Positions 1 to 9,323 of a stretch of DNA of 64,000 bases are shown in pieces (the stretch's first letter is position 1; each line of letters opens with the position of its first letter). Position numbers and translations under genes: made by a program. The notes under the pieces were generated by a model. That model was not told where the DNA came from. It saw only the letters and a list, made by a program, of their open reading frames with translations, and made no database searches. Location of the stretch: the NCBI GenBank assembly GCA_018268915.1, contig JAFDVQ010000004.1, positions 62,001-126,000 of the forward strand, given 5' to 3'. Origin of the DNA: Acidobacteriota bacterium (lineage in GTDB: Bacteria > Acidobacteriota > Terriglobia > Terriglobales > Acidobacteriaceae).

Positions 1-166
1 CAGCCGCGGACGTTCGCAACTCCTGCCAATCTGTCTTCTCCGCAACGAGCCGATTGCGCTTCGTCTGGATAACGTCGGTTGCATGAGCGACATTTTTGCG
101 AAGTTGCGTGTTCTGAAGAATCGGCAGGGCCGCTTTTGGAAAGGGAGGCGCGAGACGCGGATCCAT
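1..166 (-). CDS. lutB: Lactate utilisation iron-sulfur protein LutB/LldF (partial, N-terminus only)
   Basis: The reading frame runs leftward off the window edge. Only about 55 N-terminal residues are visible. They contain the stretch LRKNVAHATDVIQTKRNRLV followed by a W-x-ELR motif, which is typical of the N-terminus of the LutB/LldF subunit of the L-lactate oxidation complex. That subunit normally carries two 4Fe-4S clusters and passes electrons on from lactate. The ATG at 166 is the simplest start. A GTG at 181 that overlaps the lutA stop (GTGA) is an alternative and would imply translational coupling. The gene follows lutA on the same strand, the usual lutABC order. Function comes from family resemblance and context, since the cluster-binding cysteines lie outside the window. 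Confidence 0.75.
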   Translation of the reverse strand, partial: MDPRLAPPFPKAALPILQNTQLRKNVAHATDVIQTKRNRLVAEKTDWQELRTSAA

Positions 167-177
167 CACCGGCCCGC

Positions 178-918
178 TCACAGGTAAACTCCTTCCGTGC
201 TGGCGAGAATTTCTGCAAAATGAATGGGCCTCATTTTCAGATTGCGACGGTGCAAAGCTCCACCCACGTGCATCAGGCAGCTGTTATCCAATGCGGTGCA
301 GTACTCGGCGTCGGTAGCAAGCAGGTCAGTGAGCTTGGCATCCAGCATGGCTGTGGAGACCTCGGCGTTTTTCACCGAGAACGTGCCGCCGAAGCCGCAG
401 CAGCGATCGAGGTTGGCGATGGGAGTCAGCTTCAGTTCGCGAACCTTGCTCAGTAGACGGAAAGGCCGCTCTCCAATATGGAGACCGCGCAAGCCGTGGC
501 AGCTTGCATGGTATGCAACGCGATGAGGGAAGTACGCTCCGACATCCTCGACCCCGAGCTTATCGGTGAGGAATTCGCTCAGCTCGAAGACGCGTGGAAG
601 CAACGCGGCGAATTGCTTGCGCAGATCGTCGTTGCCCAGTTCTTCAAAGAGGCCCGGGTACTGATCGCGAATCATGGCAACGCAGGATGAGGACGGGATT
701 ACGACGCACTCCGTATCTCGATACAGCTGAACGAAGCGCTTGGCCTGCGAAAATGCCTCGCCACGGAAGCCGGTATTTGCGTGCATCTGTCCACAGCAGG
801 TCTGCGCGGGCAGGAAGTCGATGCTGACGCCGAGCCGCTCCAGCAGTCGCACCACTGCGCGTCCCGTCTGCGGGAAAAGAGTGTCGTTATAACAGGTGAT
901 AAAGAGCGAAGCGCGCAT
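178..918 (-). CDS. lutA: (Fe-S)-binding protein LutA/LldE, lactate utilisation
   Basis: This 246-aa protein has the two CCG-type cysteine domains of the LutA/LldE family. The first contains CYNDTLFPQTG and QTCCGQ. The second contains ASCHGLRGL and RCCGFGGTFS. CCG domains bind iron-sulfur clusters and resemble the heterodisulfide reductase subunit family. LutA works with LutB and LutC to oxidise L-lactate to pyruvate in the cytoplasm or at the inner membrane. The length is normal for the family. The start is an ATG at 918 preceded by an AGGA element. The stop lies within a few bases of the lutB start, which indicates an operon. No lactate permease or regulator is seen on this side. Confidence 0.9.
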   Translation of the reverse strand: MRASLFITCYNDTLFPQTGRAVVRLLERLGVSIDFLPAQTCCGQMHANTGFRGEAFSQAKRFVQLYRDTECVVIPSSSCVAMIRDQYPGLFEELGNDDLRKQFAALLPRVFELSEFLTDKLGVEDVGAYFPHRVAYHASCHGLRGLHIGERPFRLLSKVRELKLTPIANLDRCCGFGGTFSVKNAEVSTAMLDAKLTDLLATDAEYCTALDNSCLMHVGGALHRRNLKMRPIHFAEILASTEGVYL

Positions 919-1032
919 GATCCTGAACGGCCCTCTTGCGGCCGGGCATGAAAGGGAAGAATATGCGATTGCGCCGCGACGCGTCTATGATCCAACTCAC
1001 ATTGAGAGGGGTTTGGGAAAGTTCAGTTACAC

Positions 1033-1070
1033 AAAAATGTACGGGGAAGGCGCTTGATGACGCCCTCCCC
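1033..1070 (-). terminator. Rho-independent terminator downstream of kdpC
   Basis: On the minus strand an inverted repeat (arms 1061-1070 and 1043-1052, one mismatch, 8-base loop) is followed a few bases later by a run of five T (1033-1037). It lies 22 bases beyond the kdpC stop, where the kdp transcript should end. Confidence 0.6.
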
Positions 1071-1091
1071 TAATTTGAGAGGCTCCAGCAA

Positions 1092-1712
1092 TTATTTCGC
1101 CGCATCCAGTGCGATATTCAGGTCCAGCACGTTGACGCGAGGCTCGCCAAGCAGCCCGAAGGTACGCGCCTGGGTGTTCTGCCGTATCAACACATTGAGC
1201 TGCTGCTCTGTCATTCCTCGAGCTTTCGCGACTCGCCGCGCCTGAAAATAGGCATTGTCGGGTGTGATGTCCGGGTCGAGGCCCGAGCCGGAAGTCGTCA
1301 CCGCGTCGATGGGCACGAGGTGCCCAGGGTTTTCCGCGGCGAGCTTGTCGATGTCACCCTGCATTCGCTGCACGAGCTTGGTATTCGACTGGGCAAGATT
1401 CGACCCGCCTGAGGACGTCGCATCGTAGCCATTTCCGGCGGCCGAGGGACGCGGATGGAAATATCGATCCGACGCAAAGCCCTGGGACAGCAACTCGGAC
1501 CCGACGATTTGGCCGTTTTGCTCGATCAGGCTGCCGGCTGCTTTGTGCGGAAAGAGAGCACCGGCGATTCCAGTGACGAAGAGCGGATAAGCGATACCAA
1601 AAGCCAAGGTCATCAGCAATGTAAAGCGGATGGAGGTACGCCAGACAGAATGTTCTTTTTCAGTTGCCGCCTTTGTGCTGATCGAAGATGAGATTGCACT
1701 TGCTGTGCTCAT
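1092..1712 (-). CDS. kdpC: Potassium-transporting ATPase subunit KdpC
   Basis: A 206-aa protein with one N-terminal membrane helix (about residues 29-52, TLAFGIAYPLFVTGIAG) and a periplasmic domain containing AAGSLIEQNGQIVGSELL and the family motif YFHPRPSAAGNGYDA. KdpC stabilises the KdpFABC complex and is thought to help present K+ to KdpA. Length and motifs are normal. The C-terminal SGSGLDPDITPDNAYFQARR block is also characteristic. The ATG at 1712 has an AAAGGA ribosome site. It lies 30 bases after kdpB in the same operon and is followed by a terminator. Confidence 0.96.
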   Translation of the reverse strand: MSTASAISSSISTKAATEKEHSVWRTSIRFTLLMTLAFGIAYPLFVTGIAGALFPHKAAGSLIEQNGQIVGSELLSQGFASDRYFHPRPSAAGNGYDATSSGGSNLAQSNTKLVQRMQGDIDKLAAENPGHLVPIDAVTTSGSGLDPDITPDNAYFQARRVAKARGMTEQQLNVLIRQNTQARTFGLLGEPRVNVLDLNIALDAAK

Positions 1713-1742
1713 GGTTTGTCCTTTTGACTTCGGCTGAACTTG

Positions 1743-3923
1743 TTACGCCAGATGCATTGCGACGAGCAACACATCGATGGCTTTGATTCCGATGAATGGG
1801 ATGATCACTCCACCTACGCCGTATATGAGCAGGTTCTGCCGCAGGAGGGCTTCAGCCGCTTTTGGTTCATATTTCACTCCGCGGAGGGCAAGAGGGATAA
1901 GTGCAATGATGATGATTGCGTTGAAGACCACCGCTGACAGGATCGCCGACTGAGGCGTGGCCAGGTGCATGATGTTCAGCGCATTCAGAACGGGGAAAGC
2001 TCCGGCGAACATCGCCGGGATGATCGCGAAGTATTTTGCGACATCGTTGGCGATTGAGAAGGTCGTCAGGGCTCCGCGAGTCATCAGCAGCTGTTTCCCG
2101 ATCTCCACAATTTCGATTAGCTTGGTAGGATTCGAGTCGAGGTCAACCATATTGCCGGCTTCTTTGGCAGCCTGAGTGCCGGAGTTCATGGCGACACCCA
2201 CATCGGCCTGGGCCAGCGCTGGGGCGTCATTTGTGCCGTCGCCGGTCATCGCAACGAGCTTGCCCCTCGACTGTTCGCGCTTGATGAGGTCCATCTTGTC
2301 CTTGGGCTTCGCCTCGGCGAGGAAATCATCGACTCCGGCTTCCCGCGCGATAACGGCGGCTGTCAGGGGGTTGTCGCCTGTGATCATCACGGTGCGGATG
2401 CCCATTGCGCGCAGCCGTGAAAGCCGCTCCTTCAAGCCACCTTTTACCACGTCCTTGAGGTAGATCACGCCAAGCGCAGTGGAGTTTTCTGCCACGACCA
2501 GGGGCGTTCCGCCGAGCCGCGATATTTCGTCGACAGAGTCACGAACTTTTTTGGGAAGCGATGATCCCTGATCTTCCAGGAAGCGCGCAATCGCCGCAGC
2601 GGATCCCTTACGGATTCTCATGCCTGAAAGGTTCACTCCGCTCATACGCGTCTGCGCTGAGAAGGGAACAAACTCGGCATGGATGCCGCCGAGGTCACGC
2701 CCGCGCAGGTTGTACTTCTCCTTCGCCAGCACAACAATGGAGCGCCCTTCCGGGGTTTCGTCCGACAAGGAAGCAAGCTGTGCAGCATCGGCGAAGCGCT
2801 CGGCGGTCACATCCGGCGCTGGTATGAACTCCGTTGCCTGGCGGTTACCGAGAGTGATGGTCCCCGTCTTGTCGAGAAGGAGCGTGTTCACGTCACCCGC
2901 TGCTTCGACAGCGCGTCCGCTCATCGCGAGGACGTTGTACTGAACGAGACGATCCATTCCGGCAATGCCGATTGCCGAGAGCAGACCGCCAATCGTGGTC
3001 GGTATCAAGCAAACCAGCAGCGACACAAGGACGAATACCGTCTGCGGAGCTTGCGAGTAAATTGCGAAAGGCTGCAGCGTGACCACCGCCAGAAGAAATA
3101 CGATTGTCAGGCCTGACAGCAGAATCGAAAGCGCTATCTCGTTTGGCGTCTTCTGGCGCGTCGCACCTTCAACCAGCGCGATCATGCGATCGAGGAACGT
3201 CTCGCCGGGATTCGAGGTGATGCGTACCTTGATCCAGTCAGACAGGACTTTTGTTCCGCCTGTCACAGCCGACCGATCGCCGCCGGCATCGCGAATCACG
3301 GGAGCAGACTCGCCGGTTATTGCCGACTCGTCGACAGAAGCGACACCCTCGATGACTTCGCCGTCACCTGCGATGTAGTGGTCCGCAGGGATGTAGATCA
3401 CGTCGCCGGCTCGGAGCCGACCGCTGGCTACCTGCTCCAATGCTCCAGAAGTGGTGTAGCGCTGAGCAATGGTTTCGCCCTTCGCCTTGCGCAGAGTATC
3501 CGCCTGCGCCTTGCCGCGGCCTTCCGCCATTGCCTCGGCGAAGTTGGCGAATAACACGGTGAACCAGAGCCAGAGCGTGATCTGGAGGTTGAAGCCGAAG
3601 CCCTCGCGATGATGAAGCGTGTTGTCGGCGAGCAGAAGCGTTGTCAGCACGCTTCCCACTTCGACGACAAACATTACCGGGTTCTTGACCATCCAGCGGG
3701 GATTCAGCTTTCGGAATGAATCGATCAGAGCCTGGCGGATGATCTCCGCATTCCACAGACTCTTTTGCTCCAGCACTCCGGGCGTCGACTTCTTGCGGCG
3801 GCGACCGTGGTGCTCCGGCGGAAGGGAGGGGGAGGGAGGTAGAAGAACCTGCGATTCCGGAGCGTTTGGGTCCGACGGGATTTCTGCCTGTGCGGCAAAA
3901 TTGAAATGGCTAATGGAACTCAT
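1743..3923 (-). CDS. kdpB: Potassium-transporting P-type ATPase subunit KdpB
   Basis: The 726-aa catalytic subunit of the high-affinity K+ pump. It has the P-type ATPase phosphorylation motif DKTGTIT with Asp351, the actuator motif TGES, the nucleotide-domain motif KGSAAAI and the hinge motif [17 protein letters not shown]. Several membrane helices are clear, including the pair at about residues 270-330. It hydrolyses ATP to drive K+ uptake through KdpA. The protein is about 40 residues longer than typical KdpB. The extra part is a Pro/Ser- and Arg/Lys-rich N-terminal region before the conserved core begins near residue 50. The ATG at 3923 has a good AAGGAG site nine bases upstream, so the extension is probably real. 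It sits 14 bases after kdpA. Confidence 0.97.
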   Translation of the reverse strand: MSSISHFNFAAQAEIPSDPNAPESQVLLPPSPSLPPEHHGRRRKKSTPGVLEQKSLWNAEIIRQALIDSFRKLNPRWMVKNPVMFVVEVGSVLTTLLLADNTLHHREGFGFNLQITLWLWFTVLFANFAEAMAEGRGKAQADTLRKAKGETIAQRYTTSGALEQVASGRLRAGDVIYIPADHYIAGDGEVIEGVASVDESAITGESAPVIRDAGGDRSAVTGGTKVLSDWIKVRITSNPGETFLDRMIALVEGATRQKTPNEIALSILLSGLTIVFLLAVVTLQPFAIYSQAPQTVFVLVSLLVCLIPTTIGGLLSAIGIAGMDRLVQYNVLAMSGRAVEAAGDVNTLLLDKTGTITLGNRQATEFIPAPDVTAERFADAAQLASLSDETPEGRSIVVLAKEKYNLRGRDLGGIHAEFVPFSAQTRMSGVNLSGMRIRKGSAAAIARFLEDQGSSLPKKVRDSVDEISRLGGTPLVVAENSTALGVIYLKDVVKGGLKERLSRLRAMGIRTVMITGDNPLTAAVIAREAGVDDFLAEAKPKDKMDLIKREQSRGKLVAMTGDGTNDAPALAQADVGVAMNSGTQAAKEAGNMVDLDSNPTKLIEIVEIGKQLLMTRGALTTFSIANDVAKYFAIIPAMFAGAFPVLNALNIMHLATPQSAILSAVVFNAIIIIALIPLALRGVKYEPKAAEALLRQNLLIYGVGGVIIPFIGIKAIDVLLVAMHLA

Positions 3924-3937
3924 AAAATCAGATCTCC

Positions 3938-5659
3938 TTAGAAGAGCTGGCCGGACTTCAGCAGCAGGTGCTCAAGGATTGGTCCCAGGCTCAGCGCCGG
4001 AAAGAATGTAAGTGCGCCGAGAATCAGAACCACTCCAGTCAGCAGCACTGTGAACAGCGGAGTGTTCACAGGAAAGGTTCCGGGTGACGGAGGGACGCTC
4101 TTCTTCTGCGCAAGGTTCCCGGCCAGAGCGAGCACTGGAATCATCATCAGGAATCGGCCGATCAGCATGTCCCAACCGAGCGTGATGTTGTACCACCAGT
4201 TCGGCCCGAGCCCCGCGAGGGCAGAGCCGTTGTTGCCCGCTCCCGAAGTGAAGGCATAAAGAATTTCGCTCAACCCATGCGGGCCGCTGTTGTTCGTTGT
4301 GCCCAGGCCTACGTTCGGCAGCAGCACGAAAACCGCAGTAAGGGACAGGATGATCAGTGGGAAGATCAGCACGTACAGCATTGCCATCTTTACGTCGTAG
4401 GACTCGATCTTTTTGCCAAGGTATTCAGGGGTTCGGCCAACCATCAGTCCGGCGATGAATACCGCCTGCACCACGAAGATGAGCATCCCATAGAGCCCAG
4501 CGCCTACGCCGCCGAAGACCACTTCGCCCAGCATGATGTTGGTGAGTGGAATAAGTCCGCCGAGCGGAGTAAAGCTATCGTGCATGCCGTTCACTGCGCC
4601 GCAGCTTGCGTCGGTGGTGATGGTGGCGAAGAGTGCGCTTTCGGCGATTCCGTTGCGTACTTCCTTGCCTTCCATGTTGCCGCCGGGTGCGCTTGCTGTG
4701 AGTGTCTGGCCGGCTCCATGAATCAGCGGATGAGGATGAGCCTCTGCCCAGTAGAGCACTCCGAATCCGGCTGCGAAGAGCAGATACATTGCAGCGAATA
4801 CCGCCCAGCCGTGGCCGGGAGAGCCAGTCATGCGCCCGAGAGTGTAGGTCAGTCCAGCGGGAATGATGAAGATCGAAAGGATCTGCAGGAAGTTTGTGAA
4901 GGGTGTCGGATTCTCAAAAGGATGCGCGCTGTTAGCGTTGAAGAAGCCTCCGCCATTCGTGCCCAGCATTTTGATCGCTTCCTGCGATGCGACAGGCCCT
5001 TGCGCAATCGTCTGAGTCCGGCCTTCGAGTGTGTGTGCAACGGTGTAAGCGTGCAGATTCTGCGGAACTCCGAGCGCAACCAACAGTACGGCGTAGATGA
5101 TCGACGCAGGCAGCAGGATGTAGAGCAGAGTCCGCGTGGTGTCGACCCAGAAGTTGCCGATGGTGTCGGACTGAGTGCGCTTGATGGCACGGACGAGCGC
5201 GATTGCTACGACGATGCCCACCGCTGCTGAAAAGAAGTTGTGAGTAGCGAGGCCGGCCATCTGGGTGAGATAGCTCATCGTGCTCTCACCGGTGTAGAAC
5301 TGCCAGTTGGTGTTGGTGGTGAAGCTTGCTGCTGTGTTCCAGGCTAGGTCTGCGCCAACACCCGTCATGTGCTGGGGATTCCAGGGCAGCACCGCCTGCC
5401 CACGCTCGATGATGTACGTGAGCACCATTGTGACTGCAGAGAATCCAAGCATGGCGAATGCGTACTGACGCCAATTCATTTCACGCTCGGCATTCACACC
5501 GCAGAGCTTGTACGTGAGACGCTCGATTGGACGCAGGATCGGGTCGAGCCACGTCCTCTGGCCTTCGAGCACTCGTGCCAGGTAGATGCCGACCGGCTTG
5601 ACGGTCAGGCCGAGCACGATCGAGAAAGCGACAAACTGTAACCACCCATTTGCCGACAT
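3938..5659 (-). CDS. kdpA: Potassium-transporting ATPase subunit KdpA
   Basis: A 573-aa polytopic membrane protein that forms the K+ channel-like subunit. The four selectivity-filter regions of the family are visible: [39 protein letters not shown] and [14 protein letters not shown]. The start was set at the ATG at 5659 (MSANGWLQF), which begins at the first membrane helix. A longer frame reaching upstream would overlap kdpF completely and encodes no conserved sequence. The start lies one base beyond the kdpF stop, so the two genes are almost certainly co-translated. The protein acts in the inner membrane with KdpB, KdpC and KdpF. Confidence 0.97.
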   Translation of the reverse strand: MSANGWLQFVAFSIVLGLTVKPVGIYLARVLEGQRTWLDPILRPIERLTYKLCGVNAEREMNWRQYAFAMLGFSAVTMVLTYIIERGQAVLPWNPQHMTGVGADLAWNTAASFTTNTNWQFYTGESTMSYLTQMAGLATHNFFSAAVGIVVAIALVRAIKRTQSDTIGNFWVDTTRTLLYILLPASIIYAVLLVALGVPQNLHAYTVAHTLEGRTQTIAQGPVASQEAIKMLGTNGGGFFNANSAHPFENPTPFTNFLQILSIFIIPAGLTYTLGRMTGSPGHGWAVFAAMYLLFAAGFGVLYWAEAHPHPLIHGAGQTLTASAPGGNMEGKEVRNGIAESALFATITTDASCGAVNGMHDSFTPLGGLIPLTNIMLGEVVFGGVGAGLYGMLIFVVQAVFIAGLMVGRTPEYLGKKIESYDVKMAMLYVLIFPLIILSLTAVFVLLPNVGLGTTNNSGPHGLSEILYAFTSGAGNNGSALAGLGPNWWYNITLGWDMLIGRFLMMIPVLALAGNLAQKKSVPPSPGTFPVNTPLFTVLLTGVVLILGALTFFPALSLGPILEHLLLKSGQLF

Positions 5660-5660
5660 A

Positions 5661-5750
5661 TCAGAATTTCTCCGGGTATAGCAGTGAGACTGCGAGATAG
5701 ATGAGCAGCAAGAGCGAGCAGACGAGCGCAAACACCGTCACAGGGTTCAT
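5661..5750 (-). CDS. kdpF: KdpF small membrane subunit
   Basis: A 29-aa single-helix peptide starting MNPVTVFALV and ending SLLYPEKF. The C-terminal LLYPEKF signature is typical of KdpF, a lipid-like stabiliser of the KdpFABC complex. It lies between the upstream microprotein (2-base gap) and kdpA (1-base gap) in the expected place. It is too short for ordinary gene callers. The reading frame and motif were read directly from the minus strand. Confidence 0.93.
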   Translation of the reverse strand: MNPVTVFALVCSLLLLIYLAVSLLYPEKF

Positions 5751-5752
5751 GG

Positions 5753-5839
5753 TTACCTCAGCTTCTGGCAGGCTTTTACATACAGAAAAGCTCCGCCGAA
5801 AAAGATCACGGTATAGAACAGCATGGTGAGATCCTGCAT
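5753..5839 (-). CDS. 28-aa membrane microprotein at the head of the kdpFABC operon
   Basis: A short frame beginning MQDLTMLFYTVIFFGGAFLY and ending with VKACQKLR. It has one hydrophobic helix with a short acidic N-terminus and a basic C-terminus. It has a strong AGGAG ribosome site five bases before its ATG, and its stop lies two bases before kdpF. Position, ribosome site and helix all support a translated gene. From memory, similar peptides with a ...FF...YV..C..L pattern precede kdpF in other bacteria, but I know of no assigned function. It could be a second small stabilising subunit or a leader peptide. It is distinct from KdpF, which is present next to it. Confidence 0.7.
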   Translation of the reverse strand: MQDLTMLFYTVIFFGGAFLYVKACQKLR

Positions 5840-5985
5840 CGTTCTCCTCAAATCCGGACGAGATCGTCCTAACCCAGCATTGATTCTGCGAGGGGATGCA
5901 TTGATTTAGCGGAAGGGAAAGGTAAGGGAAATATAAGGACGCGGCGAGCGGCGAAGGACGGATCTAGTCAGCCTGTTTGAAGGAC

Positions 5986-6690
5986 TTAGGAGTCCTGTTC
6001 GCCACTGCCACTCAAGCCTTCTGGAACGAAGCGGTATCCGATCCACGGCTCTGTCTGGATGTATTGCTTGCCTGTCTCGGCTTCGAGCTTCTTGCGCAGT
6101 TGGCCCACGAATACTCGCAGGTACTCGGGCTGATGCGCAGACTGCGCGCCCCATACTGCAGTGAGAAGTGCCCGGTGCGTAATGACCTTGCCGGCATGCC
6201 GCGCAAGGTGAACCAGGAGCTCAAACTCCTTGGGAGTCAGGTGGAGGGGCTTTCCCGTAACCTCGACACTGTGCGCCGCTGCATCAATCACAAAATCGCC
6301 TGCGCTGATTGCAGATTCGGTTCTCTCGGGAGCGCGGCGGAGATGCGCACGAACGCGTGCCAGCAGTTCCTGAATGCTGAATGGCTTGGTTACATAGTCG
6401 TCAGCACCGGAGTCCAGTGCCTCGATCTTTGATCTCTCATGGTCACGGACCGAAAGCACCAGGATCGGAGTTGAGCACGTAGCGCGGATCGCGCGACACA
6501 CCTCTACGCCGCTCAGCCCGGGCATCATGAGGTCCGTAATGACGAGGTCGGGTAGCCACTCAGAGAAGAGCGTTAGTCCCTCCTCCGGATCATTGGCAGT
6601 CCGGACGTCGAAGCCCTGTGCGGAGAGCGAGGCACGCAGTACGCGCGTGATTTGCGGTTCGTCGTCGATGACAAGGATTCGTCCGGGCAT
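5986..6690 (-). CDS. kdpE: KdpE-type OmpR-family response regulator
   Basis: A 234-aa two-domain regulator. The receiver domain occupies residues 1-120, with the acidic pair at 9-11, phospho-acceptor Asp53 in VITDLMMPG and the conserved Lys in DYVTKPFS. The C-terminal winged-helix domain contains HLTPKEFELLVHLARHAGKV and ends in the IGYRF motif. KdpE activates kdpFABC when K+ is limiting or turgor falls. Here it lies upstream of the structural genes on the same strand and is divergent from the sensor kinase gene. This order differs from the common kdpFABC-kdpDE arrangement. A short hairpin (5981-5996) overlaps the stop codon. The 146-base gap before the microprotein could hold the operon promoter; no clear consensus was seen. 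Confidence 0.92.
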   Translation of the reverse strand: MPGRILVIDDEPQITRVLRASLSAQGFDVRTANDPEEGLTLFSEWLPDLVITDLMMPGLSGVEVCRAIRATCSTPILVLSVRDHERSKIEALDSGADDYVTKPFSIQELLARVRAHLRRAPERTESAISAGDFVIDAAAHSVEVTGKPLHLTPKEFELLVHLARHAGKVITHRALLTAVWGAQSAHQPEYLRVFVGQLRKKLEAETGKQYIQTEPWIGYRFVPEGLSGSGEQDS

Positions 6691-6757
6691 TTTTGTCTTC
6701 TTTCATCGCAAAGCTTACATCATCTCGCCGCACGAGTATTCTTAGCGTGAGACTCAG

Positions 6758-8224
6758 ATGCAGCTAAGACCCAAACCGCACCACTACGTCCAGTGGCTGG
6801 GCGCCACAATGGCGGCTGCGCTCACGACGGTGGGCCTCAGTTTGGCGCACGCGCATCCAGCGACTGCCGGAATGATCTTTCTTGTGGTCGTGGTTGTCAC
6901 TGCAACACAGGCCGGCCTCTTCATTTCGCTCTACAGCGCGGTTCTTTGTGCGCTCGCATTTGACTACTTCTTTCTAGCGCCTTTCCATACGTTCATCCTG
7001 GCCGGGCCGCAGGAGTGGGTCTCAATGTTCACTTTTGCCATCAGCTCCGTCGTAGCGGGCCGGGTATCTGAGCGAGCACGGAAGCAGAAGGACGAAGCAG
7101 AACAGCGCCGTGAAGATGTGGAGCGTCTATTTCAGATAAGCCAGGAGATGATCCTGCATCAGGACGCCGCCAGCCTGATTCGAGATCTGCCGCATCTGCT
7201 GAGACGAATCTTCTCACTCGAAGATGTCGCGCTCTACGTGCAGGATCGAGATGAGTTCGAATCGACCTCAGACGAACTGCCTGAGATGTTCAAGGCGAAT
7301 CTACGCGAGCTGGCCAAGACTGCGCAGAATCCGATTGGAGTTCAAGACGGATTCGAGTCCCATCTCCTCTTTGTCGGAGTGCGACCGGTAGGCGCTCTCG
7401 CCTGGCATCCTCCGAATCTGTCTCGAGAAGTGGCAACGGCTGTGTCCGCGCAGATCGGAATCGCGTTGTCCCGCGCGATGGCGATCGAAGCAAGCGCACG
7501 CCTCGAAGCCTCGCGCGAGAGCGAGCGCCTTCGCGCGGCTCTCATCGATTCGTTGACGCACGAGCTGCGTACGCCGTTGACTGCGATTCGCGCGGCAGCC
7601 ACCACACTTACGCAGGATGAAGGCCTCGACGATCCAGTGAGGCGAGAGTTGGCCACAGTGGTGGACGAGGAATCTGCCCGTCTTGACGCGCTGATTGGCG
7701 AAGCGGTGGAGATGGCGGAAATCGACGCGAATGTGGTTCGGGTCCATCCAACCCCGCGTCATACGCGGACGCTGCTGGAACAGGTTGTCGCGGAGTCCCG
7801 GACATCGCTGGGTCGACACCAGGCGGTGCTGATGGTTCAGGAGCCCGACCGGCCAGTCTGGTTCGACGCACGACTTCTGGGGCGAGTCTTCCGCCACCTG
7901 ATTGAGAACGCCGCTCGCTATTCGCCGCCTGACAGACGAATCGTTCTGCGCGCTCGCCGGGTCGACGGTCGCCTCGAGTTTGAAGTGGAAGACAATGGGC
8001 CGGGCATCGACAAAGCCGATCTTCCTCACATCTTCGAGAAGTTCTATCGTGGGAAGAAGGGACGAGTCATCGGGAAGGGAACCGGGATGGGGCTCGCGAT
8101 AGCTCGGGCAATCGTTCGTGCGCATGGGGGCGATCTGGGAGTTGAGAGCAGCCCGGAAAATGGAAGTACATTTCGCTTCTGGGTGCCGCTGGTCGAGAAG
8201 GATCCGGCAGAAGCCGCGGAGTGA
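6758..8224 (+). CDS. kdpD: Short KdpD-like sensor histidine kinase lacking the N-terminal KdpD sensor domain
   Basis: A 488-aa kinase. Residues 15-110 form the four-helix DUF4118 membrane region of KdpD (motif FDYFFLAPFHTF). A GAF-like segment follows to about residue 245. The HisKA box is DSLTHELRTPLTAIRAA with His268. The catalytic domain has N (LIENAARYSPP), G1 (DNGPGID) and G2 (GTGMGLAIA) boxes. It lacks the roughly 380-residue N-terminal KdpD and universal-stress-like domains of the E. coli type protein. It probably phosphorylates the adjacent KdpE. It starts 67 bases from kdpE on the opposite strand. The reduced form may sense K+ or turgor through its membrane region alone, or use a separately encoded sensor. 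Confidence 0.88.
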   Translation: MQLRPKPHHYVQWLGATMAAALTTVGLSLAHAHPATAGMIFLVVVVVTATQAGLFISLYSAVLCALAFDYFFLAPFHTFILAGPQEWVSMFTFAISSVVAGRVSERARKQKDEAEQRREDVERLFQISQEMILHQDAASLIRDLPHLLRRIFSLEDVALYVQDRDEFESTSDELPEMFKANLRELAKTAQNPIGVQDGFESHLLFVGVRPVGALAWHPPNLSREVATAVSAQIGIALSRAMAIEASARLEASRESERLRAALIDSLTHELRTPLTAIRAAATTLTQDEGLDDPVRRELATVVDEESARLDALIGEAVEMAEIDANVVRVHPTPRHTRTLLEQVVAESRTSLGRHQAVLMVQEPDRPVWFDARLLGRVFRHLIENAARYSPPDRRIVLRARRVDGRLEFEVEDNGPGIDKADLPHIFEKFYRGKKGRVIGKGTGMGLAIARAIVRAHGGDLGVESSPENGSTFRFWVPLVEKDPAEAAE

Positions 8225-8225
8225 T

Positions 8226-9287
8226 CTATGCAGGCTCGCTACTCCAATCGCATTCGATGTCGCGATGTTCATCCGAACTCTGCTTTGCCCATTCTAGAAT
8301 GCGCGCTCCTCGCCAGGCATCGGTTGCGGTCGCGAGCTCCTTTGAAGGCGTTCCGAGCAGAGCATCGCGAACTTCCGAGTAGAAACGGCGGTAGTCTCCG
8401 ATCTCTGTGGGCACGGGCTTCGCTACTGGATCGCCATCCACACCGAGGCTCAATGTGCCCCACTGGTTCTGGGGCTCCTGTCCCCACGTGCTGCTCTCGA
8501 TCCTTGTGATTTTGCTCAGCGCCTCTTCCTGCGGGTCCAATCCCCATTTCCAGAAATTTCCGCGAGTTCCGCGCAGGTGGAATCTCGGCCTCGCGAGCGA
8601 CGAGAGCAGATTGGAACTCAGTGTTGCGGAAAATCCTGTCATGTAATGAAGTCGGATCGTGAAAGAGTCGCTCGAACCATCCCCATCCCGCTCGCGTCGA
8701 GTTTCAGCCCCGACAGACCCCGGCAATCCGAAAAGGACCAATGTTTGATCGACCAGATGGGTTCCAATATCGAAGAGCAGGCCGCCCTGATCCGCGTCTT
8801 CCTTCCACGGACGCCTTGTCTGACCCGGACGCCACCGATCCAGATTCGAATCCAGCTGCACGTTTCGTCCGACATGGTGCTCATTAAGTACTTTGCAAAG
8901 AGTCTGAAAATCGTTGTCAAAACGGCGGTTGTGGAACGGAAAGAGATGAAGCCCGATGCCCCCTGCCAGCTCGGTGAGCTCGCGGATTTCGGCGGATGTG
9001 AGCGCCACTGGTTTGTCGACAACAACGTTTTTTGCAGCCTCCAGCGCCTGCATTGCAATGGGAAAATGCGACGCATTCGGCGTGGCGACCACAACCAGCT
9101 TGATCGAGGCATCAGCTAGCAATTCATCCACGGTTCGATAGGTTGTGATTCCCGGATAGCGCTCTGCCGCATTGTTGGAACTGCGCTCCACGATGGCCGC
9201 GAGTTCCAGTCCCTCGACGGAAGAAATCAGAGGCGCATGAAAGACGCGCCCTGCCAATCCAAAACCCACTAGTCCAACGCGAATCAT
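8226..9287 (-). CDS. Gfo/Idh/MocA family oxidoreductase
   Basis: A 353-aa NAD(P)-dependent oxidoreductase. The N-terminal Rossmann fold has the glycine motif GLVGFGLAGRVFHAPL. It is followed by the VVVATPNASHFP and VVVDKPVALTSAE segments, with the family Lys in the DKP motif. The C-terminal half contains DIGTHLVDQTLVLFG, including the conserved D-x-G-x-H. Members reduce or oxidise sugars, inositols and related polyols; the substrate cannot be predicted. The ATG at 9287 has a GGGAGAAG ribosome site. The stop lies one base from the kdpD stop, so the two genes converge with no room for a separate terminator. Confidence 0.9.
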   Translation of the reverse strand: MIRVGLVGFGLAGRVFHAPLISSVEGLELAAIVERSSNNAAERYPGITTYRTVDELLADASIKLVVVATPNASHFPIAMQALEAAKNVVVDKPVALTSAEIRELTELAGGIGLHLFPFHNRRFDNDFQTLCKVLNEHHVGRNVQLDSNLDRWRPGQTRRPWKEDADQGGLLFDIGTHLVDQTLVLFGLPGSVGAETRRERDGDGSSDSFTIRLHYMTGFSATLSSNLLSSLARPRFHLRGTRGNFWKWGLDPQEEALSKITRIESSTWGQEPQNQWGTLSLGVDGDPVAKPVPTEIGDYRRFYSEVRDALLGTPSKELATATDAWRGARILEWAKQSSDEHRDIECDWSSEPA

Positions 9288-9323
9288 CGCTTCTCCCGAT
9301 TTCGAGGTTCTCTTCTGTCTCAG

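Noticed and set aside
4277..5230. A 317-codon open frame on the plus strand opposite kdpA.
   Set aside because: It is antisense to the well-conserved kdpA and shows no domain; it is a by-product of GC-rich codon use.
5978..5996. Hairpin AGGACT-TAGG-AGTCCT over the kdpE stop.
   Set aside because: Too short and not followed by a T-run; not a convincing terminator.
7301..8272. A 323-codon open frame on the minus strand opposite the kdpD-like kinase.
   Set aside because: The plus-strand kinase has full motifs over the same bases; no motif was found in the opposite frame.
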